NCBI RefSeq assembly: GCF_025847205.1
Contig: NZ_JAOYTH010000016.1
Span: forward strand, 1 to 64,000
Direction: 5' to 3'
Length of the DNA stretch: 64,000 nt
Source of the DNA: Pararhizobium sp. YC-54
Lineage (GTDB): Bacteria > Pseudomonadota > Alphaproteobacteria > Rhizobiales > Rhizobiaceae
The position numbers and the translations under genes were made by a program. Below, piece by piece: positions 38,733 through 48,000 of the stretch (position 1 is the stretch's first letter; every line of letters begins with the position of its first letter). The notes beneath the pieces are model-generated. The model was not told where the DNA came from, made no database searches, and saw only the letters and a program-made list of their open reading frames with translations.

Positions 38733-39314
38733 TCAAGACGCCGGTGGGTGCGTAAGGCCCACCAAGGCGCGTATCGCGTTCTTTCCAGCCTGCAGAATGC
38801 GATCCGACATTTTCTTATCGACCGCGCGTGCTAGCTGGAGCGTCCCGATTAGGGTCGCAAAAATCGCGCATGCCACATCCTCCCTCGTTTCAACTTCTGC
38901 TGGAAGCGCTTCGGCAAGCAGGAGCACAAGGATGCGAGACTGTTTGGCATACATGCCGCGCGTCTCCTCCGGCTGCCGCGCAAGCTCCGGCAGCAGTGCT
39001 GCAGATGCGCAACCCAAGCCCGGATTGTCCCGGTGTTCGGGCGAGAGGTAGATGTCTATCAAGCGGTCGAGTCCCCCTTCATCCAGCACCTCGCGCAGCC
39101 ATACTGCTTGTTTGCTCAGGGCATCAGACAAGGTTTCCCGGACGAGATCGGCCTTCGAGGGAAAGTGGGGATAGAAGGCGCCGTTGGTCAGACCGGCATC
39201 CTTCATGATAGCCGCGAGGCCCGAGCCCGCAATTCCATCCGCGCGAAACCGCCCGACAGCGACATCCATGATCCTGCGGCGTGACGTGTCTTTTCGACCT
39301 TTTTCGTATCGCAT
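38733..39314 (-). CDS. TetR/AcrR-family repressor
   Basis: The 193-residue protein has an N-terminal TetR HTH (about 9-55: RRRIMDVAVGRFRADGIAGS, then LTNGAFYPHFPSKADLV) and a helical ligand-binding C-terminal domain. The C-terminal half resembles regulators that sense xenobiotics and control short-chain dehydrogenases. It is divergent from the SDR gene and followed by the oxidoreductase gene. The intergenic palindrome 39338-39370 is a strong operator candidate, covering both promoters, so autorepression together with repression of the SDR is likely. Confidence 0.9.
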   Translation of the reverse strand: MRYEKGRKDTSRRRIMDVAVGRFRADGIAGSGLAAIMKDAGLTNGAFYPHFPSKADLVRETLSDALSKQAVWLREVLDEGGLDRLIDIYLSPEHRDNPGLGCASAALLPELARQPEETRGMYAKQSRILVLLLAEALPAEVETREDVACAIFATLIGTLQLARAVDKKMSDRILQAGKNAIRALVGLTHPPAS

Positions 39315-39337
39315 GACGGTTTTTCAAATCCTATTGA

Positions 39338-39370
39338 ATTACGGTCATAATATCAGTAAATGAACGTAAT
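39338..39370. promoter_or_regulatory. TetR operator palindrome
   Basis: ATTACGGTCAT and ATGAACGTAAT form an inverted repeat with 10 of 11 matching pairs across an 11-bp spacer, between the divergent TetR (start 39314) and SDR (start 39422) genes. The 33-bp span suits a TetR dimer pair. Confidence 0.6.
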
Positions 39371-39421
39371 GCAACCGGTCTCCGGAGCCGAAATCCGGGG
39401 TATTCGCTTTAGGAAAAAAAC

Positions 39422-40228
39422 ATGGACGCCGTCAGAACTGCAATTGTGACCGGAGCATCCTCCGGCATAGGCTATGCCACCGCCGAAGGTCTTGCTTGCG
39501 CGGGTTTTCGCGTTTTCGGAACGAGCCGGAAAATCGCCAGTGACGGGCCGAAGGGCGTCACGATGCTGGCATGCGACGTGACCGACGATGCGTCCGTCTC
39601 GGCGTTGGTCGCGGACGTGGTCTCGCGCACGGGGAAGATTGACCTCCTTGTCAACAATGCCGGTATTGGCATGTTCGGCGGTGCAGAGGAGTCCTCGATT
39701 TCGCAGTCGCAGGCCCTGTTCAACGTCAATGTCTTCGGTACAATGCGTATGACGAACTCAGTTTTGCCGGTGATGAGGCGCCAGGGCGGAGGTCGCATCC
39801 TCAACTTGGGATCAATTCTCGGCGTTATCCCGGCGCCGTACTCGGCACATTATTCCGCTGCCAAGCATGCGATCGAGGGCTATTCGGAATCGCTCGATCA
39901 TGAGGTCCGGGCCTTTAACATCCGCGTTTCCGTCATCGAGCCGGCTTACGTGCGCACGGTATTCGATCAGAATGGCATGGAGGCCGACCAGCAGAAGCCC
40001 GAGTATGATCAGGCGCGCGCGGCTGTCGCGGCCTTGCTGCGGGATGTCATGCCCAAGGCCGACCTGCCGAATGTTGTAGTCAAAGTGGTCATCAAGGCAG
40101 CCAATGCTCCGATCCCGCGCCGACGCTACACCGCAGGCAATGCGGCGCGGATGGCAAGCCTCCTGCGCCGTTTCGCAACCGCTGGTGTATTCGACAAGTT
40201 CCTGCGTAAGCAGTTCTGCATCGCATAA
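39422..40228 (+). CDS. Short-chain dehydrogenase/reductase
   Basis: The 268-residue protein is a classical SDR with cofactor motif TGASSGIG (about 11-18), structural NNAGIG (about 78) and catalytic S...YSAAK (about 140-150: GSILGVIPAPYSAHYSAAKH). The GTSRK after strand 2 favours NADP(H). It probably oxidises or reduces a carbonyl compound. The gene is divergent from TetR and shares its operator. It carries no signal peptide. Confidence 0.9.
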   Translation: MDAVRTAIVTGASSGIGYATAEGLACAGFRVFGTSRKIASDGPKGVTMLACDVTDDASVSALVADVVSRTGKIDLLVNNAGIGMFGGAEESSISQSQALFNVNVFGTMRMTNSVLPVMRRQGGGRILNLGSILGVIPAPYSAHYSAAKHAIEGYSESLDHEVRAFNIRVSVIEPAYVRTVFDQNGMEADQQKPEYDQARAAVAALLRDVMPKADLPNVVVKVVIKAANAPIPRRRYTAGNAARMASLLRRFATAGVFDKFLRKQFCIA

Positions 40229-40460
40229 TCACATCACAGTATCTTGGCGTGGCCGGACGCACACGGATCGAAAGTGGCTGGGGAACGCACAATGGCTATT
40301 CTGCGTGGCAGTCGCACTGGCCCGTAAGCTATCGAAGCTAATAGCCTAGAAACAATAGGGTCGTTGGTTCGGATCTCGTCGAGAGCTTGCTGATATACGC
40401 TCGGTGCGGATTTGTTACCGATCCTACGACCACATCTGGCGTCGGACACATATTCGCGAC

Positions 40461-42497
40461 TCAGGAAACTGACCTGCTCTGTCTCGAGTGGTCACTGCGA
40501 TTTGCCGGAGAAGCACCGCTTGCCAAGTCGCCCGTGGTCAGATGGCAGCGGATGAACCCGTTATCTGTTTCCTGGACGGGCGGTCTGGTTTCGGCGCAGA
40601 GGCTACCGATCTGGCGCGGACAACGGCCGGCAAGAGGACAGCCGACGCCCGGTGCGGCCTTCGAATTCGGAGCGGAGGGCGGGCGGGAGACGTAATGGTC
40701 TTTTCGAAGGCCCGGTGCGGCTTCCAGCAACATTTCCGTATAGGGGTGCAGCGGCTCGGAAAGCAGCGTGGCGGTGTCGGCGAGTTGCATGAGTTCGCCG
40801 CGATAGAGCACGGCCACGCGGTTGGCGAATTCCTGCACGACGGCAAGGTCATGCGAGATGAAGAGCATGGCGACAGCGTGTTTTTCCTTGAGCGAGCGCA
40901 GCAGTTCGACGATGCGCGCCTGCACCGAGACGTCGAGGGCTGAGAGGATCTCGTCGCAGATCAGGAGTTTTGGATTGACTAGCAGGGCGCGGGCGATGGC
41001 GATGCGCTGGCGCTCGCCGCCGGAGAGCTGGTCGGGAAAACGGTCGAGATAATCGGCATGCAGGCCGACGTTGTCGAGCACGGTTTCCAGCGCCTTCTCA
41101 TCGACCGCTATGCCGAAATGGTCGATGGCGCGCGCAAGGATCGAACGGATGCGGCGGCGCGGATTGAGCGAGGCGTCCGGGTTCTGAAAAATGTACTGGA
41201 TTTGCCGCAGTTCCTCGACCGAACGGTCTTTCAAGGCCGGCGCAAGCGCGGCGCCGTGGAGGCTGATGATTCCGGCGCGAGGCGGCAGACGGCCGCTGAT
41301 GGCGCGGGCGATCGTCGACTTGCCGCTGCCGGATTCGCCGACGAGCGCCAACACCTCGCCGGCCCGCAGGTCGAGATCGATGTCGCGCACCACGGCGGGG
41401 CTGGTGCGGCCGAGCAGCCGGTCGAACGGGCCGGGGCGCGCGTAGGAGAGGGCGAGGTCGGTGACCGAGAGCAGGCGGGCCGGCGCTTCGGCAGCCTTTT
41501 CCTCCTCTCGCTTCACCGGCACCGGAAAATGCGGCGCTACGGCCTCGCGCCAGCGCATGCAGGCGACGGCGCGGGCCTCCGCGACCGGTTCGAGCGCCTG
41601 CGGCGTGGTGCGACAGGCGGCGGTGGCGAAATCGCAGCGCGGCTCGAACTTGCAGCCTGTCGACATCTGGTCGCGGCGCAGCACGCCACGCAAGCCCCGG
41701 CCCGGCTGGGCCGCACCGTCCATGGTGGGAATGGAGGCGATGAGGCCGCGGGAATAGGGGTGTGCGGGAGCGGAGAGCAGCTTTTCGCAGGGCGCGACCT
41801 CCACGAGCTGGCCGGCATACATGACGCCGACGCGGTCGGCGATCTGGGCGAGCAGCGCAAGGTCGTGCGTGACATAGAGCATCGCCATGCCGATACGCGC
41901 GCGCAGGCCGGCGAGGAGCTGGACGATCTGGCGCTGGGTGGTGACGTCGAGGCCGGTCGTGGGTTCGTCGAGCACCAAGAGGTCGGGATTGCAGGCGACG
42001 GCCATGGCGATCGTCACGCGCTGCTGCTGGCCGCCGGAAAGTTCATGCGGGTAGCGGTGGCCGACATCGGGCAGGCCGACGAGGGCAAAAAGCTCGACGA
42101 TGTGGCGTTCCATCGTCATGCCCTCGGGCAGTGCCTTGTGTGTCGCGATCATCTCGCGGATCTGCGCGCCGACGCGCATGCCGGGGCTGAGCGAGGTCGT
42201 CGGGTTCTGCGGGACGAGGGCAATGCGCTCGCCGCGCAGGCGCGTCAGCGCGGCGGCGTCGAGTTTCAGCAGGTCCGTACCATCGAACAGCACCTCGCCG
42301 GTCTGCACTAGGCTGTTGATCGTGCCGTAGCCGAGCAGCCGGTACGCGACGGTGGACTTGCCGCAGCCGGATTCCCCGACAAGGCCGAAGGCTTCGCCGC
42401 GGGCGATCTCGAAGGAGACGCCCTGAACCACATTGGTCCAGCCGGCGGCGCTGCCATAGGCGATGTTGAGATTGCTGACTTCGATGAGCTTTTTCAT
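40461..42497 (-). CDS. Opp/Dpp-type ABC importer, fused double ATPase
   Basis: The 678-residue protein has two complete ABC domains in tandem, like a DppD-DppF or GsiA fusion. Half one has GESGCGKST (about 39) and LSGGQQQRV, with VLDEPTTGLD; half two has GESGSGKST (about 390) and LSGGERQRI, with ICDEILSALD. The oligopeptide-type C-terminal extension with CKFEPRCDFATAAC lies after half one, and CPLAGRCPRQIGSLC lies at the end of half two. It energises the importer formed by the two permeases upstream in the operon. The gap to the permease gene is 3 bp. Confidence 0.92.
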   Translation of the reverse strand: MKKLIEVSNLNIAYGSAAGWTNVVQGVSFEIARGEAFGLVGESGCGKSTVAYRLLGYGTINSLVQTGEVLFDGTDLLKLDAAALTRLRGERIALVPQNPTTSLSPGMRVGAQIREMIATHKALPEGMTMERHIVELFALVGLPDVGHRYPHELSGGQQQRVTIAMAVACNPDLLVLDEPTTGLDVTTQRQIVQLLAGLRARIGMAMLYVTHDLALLAQIADRVGVMYAGQLVEVAPCEKLLSAPAHPYSRGLIASIPTMDGAAQPGRGLRGVLRRDQMSTGCKFEPRCDFATAACRTTPQALEPVAEARAVACMRWREAVAPHFPVPVKREEEKAAEAPARLLSVTDLALSYARPGPFDRLLGRTSPAVVRDIDLDLRAGEVLALVGESGSGKSTIARAISGRLPPRAGIISLHGAALAPALKDRSVEELRQIQYIFQNPDASLNPRRRIRSILARAIDHFGIAVDEKALETVLDNVGLHADYLDRFPDQLSGGERQRIAIARALLVNPKLLICDEILSALDVSVQARIVELLRSLKEKHAVAMLFISHDLAVVQEFANRVAVLYRGELMQLADTATLLSEPLHPYTEMLLEAAPGLRKDHYVSRPPSAPNSKAAPGVGCPLAGRCPRQIGSLCAETRPPVQETDNGFIRCHLTTGDLASGASPANRSDHSRQSRSVS

Positions 42498-42500
42498 ATC

Positions 42501-43379
42501 TTACGCTCCCGCGACGGGCCGCTGGCCGAGCATGCGCGACAGGCCGTCGGTGAAAAGGTTGAAGCCGATAACGAGGGAGGCAAGGCCGAGGCCGGGGCCG
42601 AAGACCGTCACGGGCGAGGCGATCAGGAGGTTGCGGTTCTCGCTGATCATCAGGCCCCACTCCGGCGTCGGCGGGCGGATGCCGAAGCCGAGGAAGCCGA
42701 GCGCGCCGATGAGGATGGGCGCATAGCTGAGGCGCAGCGAGAATTCGACCAGCAGCACGTTGGCGGCGTTCGGCAGGATTTCCCGGAACACGATCGACCA
42801 GGTGCCTTCGCCGCGCAGTTCCGCGACGGCGACATATTCGCGCGTCGCGATCTCCATGGCGGCGGCCCGCGCAATGCGGGTGATGCGCGGCGCATAGACG
42901 AGGCCGACGACGAAGACGATAAGGACCGGCGTACCGGCGAGCGCCGGGCCGGCGGCGATGATCATCACCAAAGCGAGCGCCAGGAAGGGAATGCTGATCA
43001 TGGCCTCGACGACGCGCTGGGTGACCGCGTCGAACCAGCCGCCGACATAGCCGGAGAGGAGGCCGAGCGTCGTGCCGGCGACCATGCCGAGCATGGTGCC
43101 GGCAAAGGAGAGCAGCAGCACGATATGCGCGCCATGCATGAAGCGGCTGAAGACATCGCGGCCGATCTGGTCGAGGCCCATCGGATGCCCCCAGGAGATG
43201 CCGGACAGCGGCAGGCCCGCGCCCATTTCGGCGAAACCATAGGGTGCCCAGAGGGCGCCGATCACGGCGAAGAGCGCATGAGCGGCGAGGATGACCACGC
43301 CGACCTTGAAGGGGCCAGGCGTCGCGCGCCAGCGGTCGGTGCTGAAACGCCGGGAGGGGGTGGAGGTGACGAGGGTCAT
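42501..43379 (-). CDS. ABC importer permease (DppC/OppC type)
   Basis: The 292-residue protein has the DppC layout: a short cytosolic N-terminus, a first membrane helix (VGVVILAAHALFAVIGALW) and five more in the binding-protein-dependent transport domain. The EAA-type loop is AVAELRGEGTWSIVFREILPN. Its ATG overlaps the stop of the DppB-type gene by 4 bp. It also carries the characteristic PLSGISWGHPMGLDQIGRD segment of dipeptide permeases. It pairs with the next permease to form the channel. A much longer frame to 44123 in the same phase is antisense shadow of the partner gene. Confidence 0.92.
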   Translation of the reverse strand: MTLVTSTPSRRFSTDRWRATPGPFKVGVVILAAHALFAVIGALWAPYGFAEMGAGLPLSGISWGHPMGLDQIGRDVFSRFMHGAHIVLLLSFAGTMLGMVAGTTLGLLSGYVGGWFDAVTQRVVEAMISIPFLALALVMIIAAGPALAGTPVLIVFVVGLVYAPRITRIARAAAMEIATREYVAVAELRGEGTWSIVFREILPNAANVLLVEFSLRLSYAPILIGALGFLGFGIRPPTPEWGLMISENRNLLIASPVTVFGPGLGLASLVIGFNLFTDGLSRMLGQRPVAGA

Positions 43380-44329
43380 CGGCTGGTCCTCAGGCGCGGT
43401 TGGAGCAGGACGGCAAGCACATCCGCCACGAGATTGGCGGCGACATAGACGGCGGCGCTGATCATCACGGTCGCCTTGATGAGCGGGATGTCGCGCAGTT
43501 GCAGGGCGTCGATCAGCAGCGTGCCGAAACCGGGATAGGAAAAGACGCGCTCGACGATGACGACGCCGCCGATCAGGAAACCGAGATTGAGTGCGGTGAC
43601 GTTCAGCGCCGGCACGATGGCGTTCGGCAAAGCATGGCGGAAGAGCACGGCGCGCGGGCGCAGGCCCTTCAGTTCGGCAAGGCGCACATAGTCGGAGCGC
43701 AGCACCTCGATCAGGCTGTCGCGCAGCACGCGGATGGCATAGACGGCCATCATGATGGCGAGTGTGACGGCTGGCAGCACCATGGCGCGCAGCATCTCCT
43801 GCCAGGTGCTGTTTTCCGAAATGGTCGCGAGCGCTGGCAGGATCGGCACGGCGACGGCGAAGAGGAAGAGCAGCATCGTCGCGAGAAGGAAATCCGGCAG
43901 CGAGAGCAAGAGCAGCGTGATGACGGAAATGACGTTGTCGATGGGCTTGCCGCGGTTTACCGCCTGAATGACGGCCGGAACGAGCGCGAGCACAAGATAG
44001 ATGGCGAAGGCGAACAGCGAGAGCAGCAGCGTGTTGACGATGCGCGGGCCGAGCACGTCGGCGATCGGGCGGCCTGTCGCGATGGACACGCCAAGATCCC
44101 CACGCAGGAAATCTCCAAGCCACTGGGAATACCGCCCGAAGGCGGGCTGATCGAGATGGAGCTGGCTGCGCAGCACCTCCAGCGCCTTCGCGGTAGCCTC
44201 GCGACCGAGGATGCGGGTGGCGACGTCACCCGGCAGGGCTTCCAGGATCAGGAAGATCAGGATCGAGACGAGGAGGAGCGTCAGGGCCGAAAGCAGGATC
44301 CGGCTGGCGAGAAGACGAAAAACGCTCAT
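43376..44329 (-). CDS. ABC importer permease (DppB/OppB type)
   Basis: The 317-residue inner-membrane protein begins with the N-terminal helix LLASRILLSALTLLLVSILI and the LPGD motif of OppB/DppB proteins. Five more membrane helices and the EAA loop (RLAELKGLRPRAVLFRHALPN) follow. I start at MSVFRLL, where the ATG overlaps the stop of the cupin gene (ATGA). It forms the translocation pore with the DppC-type protein. Confidence 0.92.
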   Translation of the reverse strand: MSVFRLLASRILLSALTLLLVSILIFLILEALPGDVATRILGREATAKALEVLRSQLHLDQPAFGRYSQWLGDFLRGDLGVSIATGRPIADVLGPRIVNTLLLSLFAFAIYLVLALVPAVIQAVNRGKPIDNVISVITLLLLSLPDFLLATMLLFLFAVAVPILPALATISENSTWQEMLRAMVLPAVTLAIMMAVYAIRVLRDSLIEVLRSDYVRLAELKGLRPRAVLFRHALPNAIVPALNVTALNLGFLIGGVVIVERVFSYPGFGTLLIDALQLRDIPLIKATVMISAAVYVAANLVADVLAVLLQPRLRTSR

Positions 44330-44997
44330 GTTGCATCCAATCCTACGGAAACGAGGGCGGTATCTGCCGTTACGGTGTCGGGAATGAAGGCGGCGTCGGT
44401 GTCTAGGTCGCCCTCCCATATGTAGAGAAGCACAAGAGGGCGCTCTGCAGAAAGCGTCGCATGGGGCAGCCATGGCGGATGATGGATGATCGCATCCGTG
44501 CCGTGGCCGGTCCAGTCGGCCGTGCCGGCGCGCCAGAAGGAGGGGCCGGTGACGGTGTAGTACAGTTCGTCAGCCGGGTGGTGGTGCAGCGGATAATGGG
44601 TTTTCGGGCCTAGAAACATCAGGCCGAAGGCGATCTCGGGATCGCGGATCAGCGCCGGTGGCCCGCCCTCGGGACCGCAGATGACGCCGTAGCCATAGTT
44701 CTCGCCGAAATCGCCGCTCGGAGGGTTGGCGAGGTAACTCTTGCTACGGGTGATGTGGAGGGCAGGCAGGAGGTCGGCAAGTGCGCTGGCAAGCGGGGAT
44801 TGCACAGCGTATGTGGCAAGCTCCGTCTCGCAGGCCGCCTGGATCGGCACGCGGCTCGGTGAAGCGTCCGACACCTGCGGCAGGTTCTCTGCCATTCGAC
44901 GCAGCCGGAGAGCGTGGGATCGGGAGACAGGGCGCGCATCGTTGTCGAGTACATCGGCGAAATGGTCGAGAAAAGTCTTGAGGGCGGAAGCGGTCAT
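44326..44997 (-). CDS. DMSP-lyase-like cupin (DddQ-type fold)
   Basis: The 223-residue protein is a cupin of the dimethylsulfoniopropionate lyase family. The metal site reads HYPLHHHPADELYYTVTG (about 137-154), with His/Glu/Tyr in the arrangement used by DddQ, and a later HHPPWLPHATLSAERP (about 176-191) supplying the last histidine. The LLYIWEGDL near the end is also typical. DddQ lyases cleave DMSP into acrylate and dimethyl sulfide, but relatives may act on other compounds. Here it sits inside a peptide-type ABC operon, overlapping the permease start and 70 bp from the binding-protein gene, so it likely acts on the imported substrate. That substrate could be DMSP or a related zwitterion; this is inference. 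Confidence 0.75.
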   Translation of the reverse strand: MTASALKTFLDHFADVLDNDARPVSRSHALRLRRMAENLPQVSDASPSRVPIQAACETELATYAVQSPLASALADLLPALHITRSKSYLANPPSGDFGENYGYGVICGPEGGPPALIRDPEIAFGLMFLGPKTHYPLHHHPADELYYTVTGPSFWRAGTADWTGHGTDAIIHHPPWLPHATLSAERPLVLLYIWEGDLDTDAAFIPDTVTADTALVSVGLDAT

Positions 44998-45067
44998 GCG
45001 GCGATCCTCTTCCACGGGGCGATCTGCCCCGTGGATGTGGGTGGTCTCGGAAGGATGAAAGGGCGGG

Positions 45068-46594
45068 TTATTCGCCGCAGGCCAGCGCGGCGTAATCGAT
45101 GCGGTTGACGTCGACATTCGGCGTATAGCCGGTGCAGCCCTTGCGCAGGCCAGCGACAACCGACGTGAAGACCGGCAGGATCATGCCGCCTTCATCCGCG
45201 ACGATGCGCTGGGCCTCGCGGTAAAGGTCGTTGCGCTGTTTCTCGTCCGCCGTCTGGCCGGCCTTGACGACGAGCGCGTCAAAATCGTCGCGCTTCCAGT
45301 GCGTCTCGTTCCATTCCGACTTGCTGTTCAGCGACAGCGTCAGGGCTTCGGCGGGCGGGCGGGCGCTGGTGTAGGAGATGACGGCGGGCTTCTTCAGCCA
45401 GATCGTGTCCCAATAGCCCTCGGCCGGCGAGGTGATGACGTTGACGCGGATGCCGGCGGGCGCAGCCATCTGGGCGTAGACCTGTGCGAGCAGCATCATG
45501 CCGGGGTAGGAATCCGAGGTGTAGAGGTCGAAGTCGATGCCATCGGCATGGCCGGCTTCGGCCAGCAGCGTCGTCGCCTTCTCGATATCGGCCGACTTTG
45601 CCGGCGTGCCGAGGCCGAGCGGCGAGGAGAGCGGGATCGGCGTGTCGGCTCCGACCTCGCCGTAACCGAGCAACACCGTGTCGAGGATTTTCTGGCGATC
45701 CATCACGAGCTTCATCGCCTGGCGGACCTTGACGTTGTCGAAGGGCGGTGTGTCGGTCCAGACGGCGAGGTAGAGCGATGTCGCGCCCGGTGTCGCGACA
45801 AGCTCGACCGCGGGATTGTCCTTCAACGTGATGAGGCTTGCGGGATCGACGGTCAGCGACAGGTCGACTGTGCCTGACAGCAGCGCGGAAAGCCGCGAGG
45901 TCGGCTCCAGGCTGGTGGTGATTTCGAGGCATTCGGCCTTCGGCAGGCCGGCGCGCCAGTAATTCGGGTTCTTGCGCATCACACGCACGGCGCCGTTGAT
46001 CGTAAATGTCTCCTGCAGGAAGGGGCCGGTGCCGGTGCCCTTCATGCGCAGGTCCTCCGCCTTGGCGTTTTCAGGCACCATCAGCGCATATTTCGTGGCG
46101 ATCAGCATCGGCAGTTCGACGACCGGCTGCTTCACCTTGAAGCGTACCGTGTGGTCGTCGACGGCGGTGATGCCCTCGGCGTCAAGGAAGGCAAGGGTCG
46201 AGAAGCCGCCCGGCGAGACGGCGGGATCGAGCAGGCGGCGGTAGGAATAGACGACATCCTTGGCGTCAAAGTCCGAACCGTCGTGGAATCTTACGCCCTT
46301 GCGGAGATGAAAGGTCCATTCCGTCGCATCGGCATTGGCCTCCCAGGATTCTGCCAGAACCGGCACCGGCTGCATGGTGTTGCTGCGATCGACCAGCGGC
46401 TCATAAACCGAACGGATATGGTACACGCTGTCCGTACCGATCAGCGCGGCCGGGTCCATGGTCTGCTTCTCGCCGTCGGATTCATAGCCGAGCACGCGCG
46501 CGCAGCCCTCCTGGGCGGCGGCGGGCATTGCGGAAAGCGCAGAGGCGCTCATGGCCACGGCGAACGCCGTGCCCTTCAGAAGATGTCTCTTCAT
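45068..46594 (-). CDS. Periplasmic substrate-binding protein, SBP family 5 (DppA-like)
   Basis: The 508-residue protein begins with a Sec signal peptide (positively charged MKRHLLK, hydrophobic core, cleavage near AAAQEG). The family 5 extracellular solute-binding fold follows, with [27 protein letters not shown] (two segments, about 62-88), the conserved signature of peptide/nickel/glycoside binders. It collects the substrate and delivers it to the permeases. It is the first gene of the operon, divergent from a LysR regulator. The specificity is not readable from sequence. Confidence 0.92.
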   Translation of the reverse strand: MKRHLLKGTAFAVAMSASALSAMPAAAQEGCARVLGYESDGEKQTMDPAALIGTDSVYHIRSVYEPLVDRSNTMQPVPVLAESWEANADATEWTFHLRKGVRFHDGSDFDAKDVVYSYRRLLDPAVSPGGFSTLAFLDAEGITAVDDHTVRFKVKQPVVELPMLIATKYALMVPENAKAEDLRMKGTGTGPFLQETFTINGAVRVMRKNPNYWRAGLPKAECLEITTSLEPTSRLSALLSGTVDLSLTVDPASLITLKDNPAVELVATPGATSLYLAVWTDTPPFDNVKVRQAMKLVMDRQKILDTVLLGYGEVGADTPIPLSSPLGLGTPAKSADIEKATTLLAEAGHADGIDFDLYTSDSYPGMMLLAQVYAQMAAPAGIRVNVITSPAEGYWDTIWLKKPAVISYTSARPPAEALTLSLNSKSEWNETHWKRDDFDALVVKAGQTADEKQRNDLYREAQRIVADEGGMILPVFTSVVAGLRKGCTGYTPNVDVNRIDYAALACGE

Positions 46595-46673
46595 TTCGGT
46601 TCCCCATTTTTGGATTATGACCCGAGTATGAAAAGATGCCCGCCGCCTTGCAAACGATTAGAATTAACGTCTA

Positions 46674-46690
46674 CATGAGTAAAATTCATG
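46674..46690. promoter_or_regulatory. Candidate LysR box
   Basis: CATGA-N7-TCATG is a perfect short palindrome in the 109-bp divergent region between the binding-protein gene and the LysR gene, close to the regulator start. It fits a LysR-type recognition site in size and position. Confidence 0.4.
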
Positions 46691-46703
46691 TGGGTTGACA
46701 AGC

Positions 46704-47582
46704 ATGGTTCAGCGTATCCTGCCTCCCCTGACGACACTACGGGCTTTCGAGGCGGCAGCGCGTCTCGTCAGCTTCAAGGCGGCGGCCGAAGAGCTGTGCG
46801 TCACGCAATCGGCGATCAGCCACCAGGTCGCGTCGCTGGAGCGCCACCTCGGCACGCCGCTGTTCCTGCGCCTGCCGGGGCGGGTGGAGTTGAGCGAGGC
46901 GGGTGCGGTCTACTTTCCCGTCGTGCAGGACGCGCTTGACCGGATCGCGCTGACCACGGATCTCATCCGCCAGACGAATGTACCGGTCTCGCTGACCGTG
47001 CAGGTCTATGTCACGGTCGCCGTGCGATGGTTGATCCCGAGGCTCCAGACGTTCAAGGAGGCGTTTCCCGAGGTCGCCGTGAACCTCGATGCGAGCTTGC
47101 TCGACTGGGAATTCAATCCGGATCGCGCCGATATCGGTTTCATCTACACGCGCACGCCGAACCGGCCGAACCTGTCCTATACGCTACTACGCCGGGAACG
47201 GCTCGTCGGCGTCTGCTCTCCCGCCATCGCCCGCGCTATCAAGGCGCCGGAGGATCTCAGACACTTCTCCTTCCTTGCCGTCAGCGGAACCACCGAGGAC
47301 GCTGCGATATGGGCGGCAAGCGTTGGCGCGACGGGCGTTTCACAGAAACCCGCGCCGCTTTTCGACAGCAACCTGCTCGCCATCGAGGCGGCGATCAACG
47401 GACAGGGGATGGTAGTCGTGCCGCAGTTCCTGGTCGAGGCCGATATCGCCGCCGGTACGCTCATTGCGCCGCTTGGCTCCGATGTCATGCAGCCCGGCGG
47501 ATGGTATCTCGTCCACCAGGAGCGGCGGGGTAACGAGAAGGCGATGCGCAAATTCCTGCAGTGGATTCAGGGGCTGGTGTGA
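46704..47582 (+). CDS. LysR-family regulator (GcvA-like)
   Basis: The 292-residue protein has the N-terminal LysR HTH (LTTLRAFEAAARLVSFKAAA, then ELCVTQSAISHQVASLERHL) and a periplasmic-binding-like effector domain. It most resembles the GcvA subgroup (LFLRLPGRVELSEAG). ATG 46704 is used; the frame extends three codons to TTG 46695, which is less likely. Divergent to the ABC/cupin operon, it is the probable activator of that operon. Confidence 0.9.
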   Translation: MVQRILPPLTTLRAFEAAARLVSFKAAAEELCVTQSAISHQVASLERHLGTPLFLRLPGRVELSEAGAVYFPVVQDALDRIALTTDLIRQTNVPVSLTVQVYVTVAVRWLIPRLQTFKEAFPEVAVNLDASLLDWEFNPDRADIGFIYTRTPNRPNLSYTLLRRERLVGVCSPAIARAIKAPEDLRHFSFLAVSGTTEDAAIWAASVGATGVSQKPAPLFDSNLLAIEAAINGQGMVVVPQFLVEADIAAGTLIAPLGSDVMQPGGWYLVHQERRGNEKAMRKFLQWIQGLV

Positions 47583-47671
47583 TGCTCGCCAGAGCGGGCT
47601 TCCCGGAACGCTAAAACGGCCCGCAACGGTCGGGTTGCAGGCCGAAAGCGTCAAAGCCTTGCCGGGCGAAA

Positions 47672-48000
47672 TCAGTTTGTCAGCGCATATTCCTTCAGGA
47701 AGACGGATCCGGCGGCGATATCGGGGGGCATGGACCGGTCATGATCCAGGAACGGCACCTTTTGGCGAAATGCATCGTGGAACGATTTGGTCGCCGTTGC
47801 CAGCTTGCGTTCCGCGTGCTCCTTCAGCCGCAAATCCGCCGCCTGCGCGGCATGCAGCAACTCCATGGAGAGAATCTGGAACTGCCGCGGAAAACGTCGT
47901 GCCTTGGATCCAAGAAAAACGCGCTGCGACCACGGGGCAAGCTCCCGACGAAACGGGGAGACGTGGTGATTGCCATCTTGCGTCGCGGTACTTGAAAAGC
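47672..48000 (-). pseudogene. 3' remnant of a histidine ammonia-lyase family gene
   Basis: The minus-strand frame ends with ILSMELLHAAQAADLRLKEH, then FHDAFRQKVPFLDHDRSM and PPDIAA. This matches the C-terminal 60 residues of aromatic amino acid ammonia-lyases (the HAL/PAL family: ...ILAIELL.AAQA...VPFL..DR...DI). Weaker traces (FSSTATQDGNHHVSP) extend upstream. The family runs to about 500 residues and the catalytic ASG region is absent, so this is a decayed fragment. Confidence 0.5.

Noticed and set aside
41058..42311. Long plus-strand ORF opposite the ABC ATPase gene
   Set aside because: Antisense shadow of a GC-rich gene with two full ABC domains.
43380..44123. N-terminal extension of the DppC-type permease
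   Set aside because: The extra residues are arginine/histidine/alanine-rich and lie wholly over the DppB-type gene in another frame; ATG 43379 gives the normal family length.
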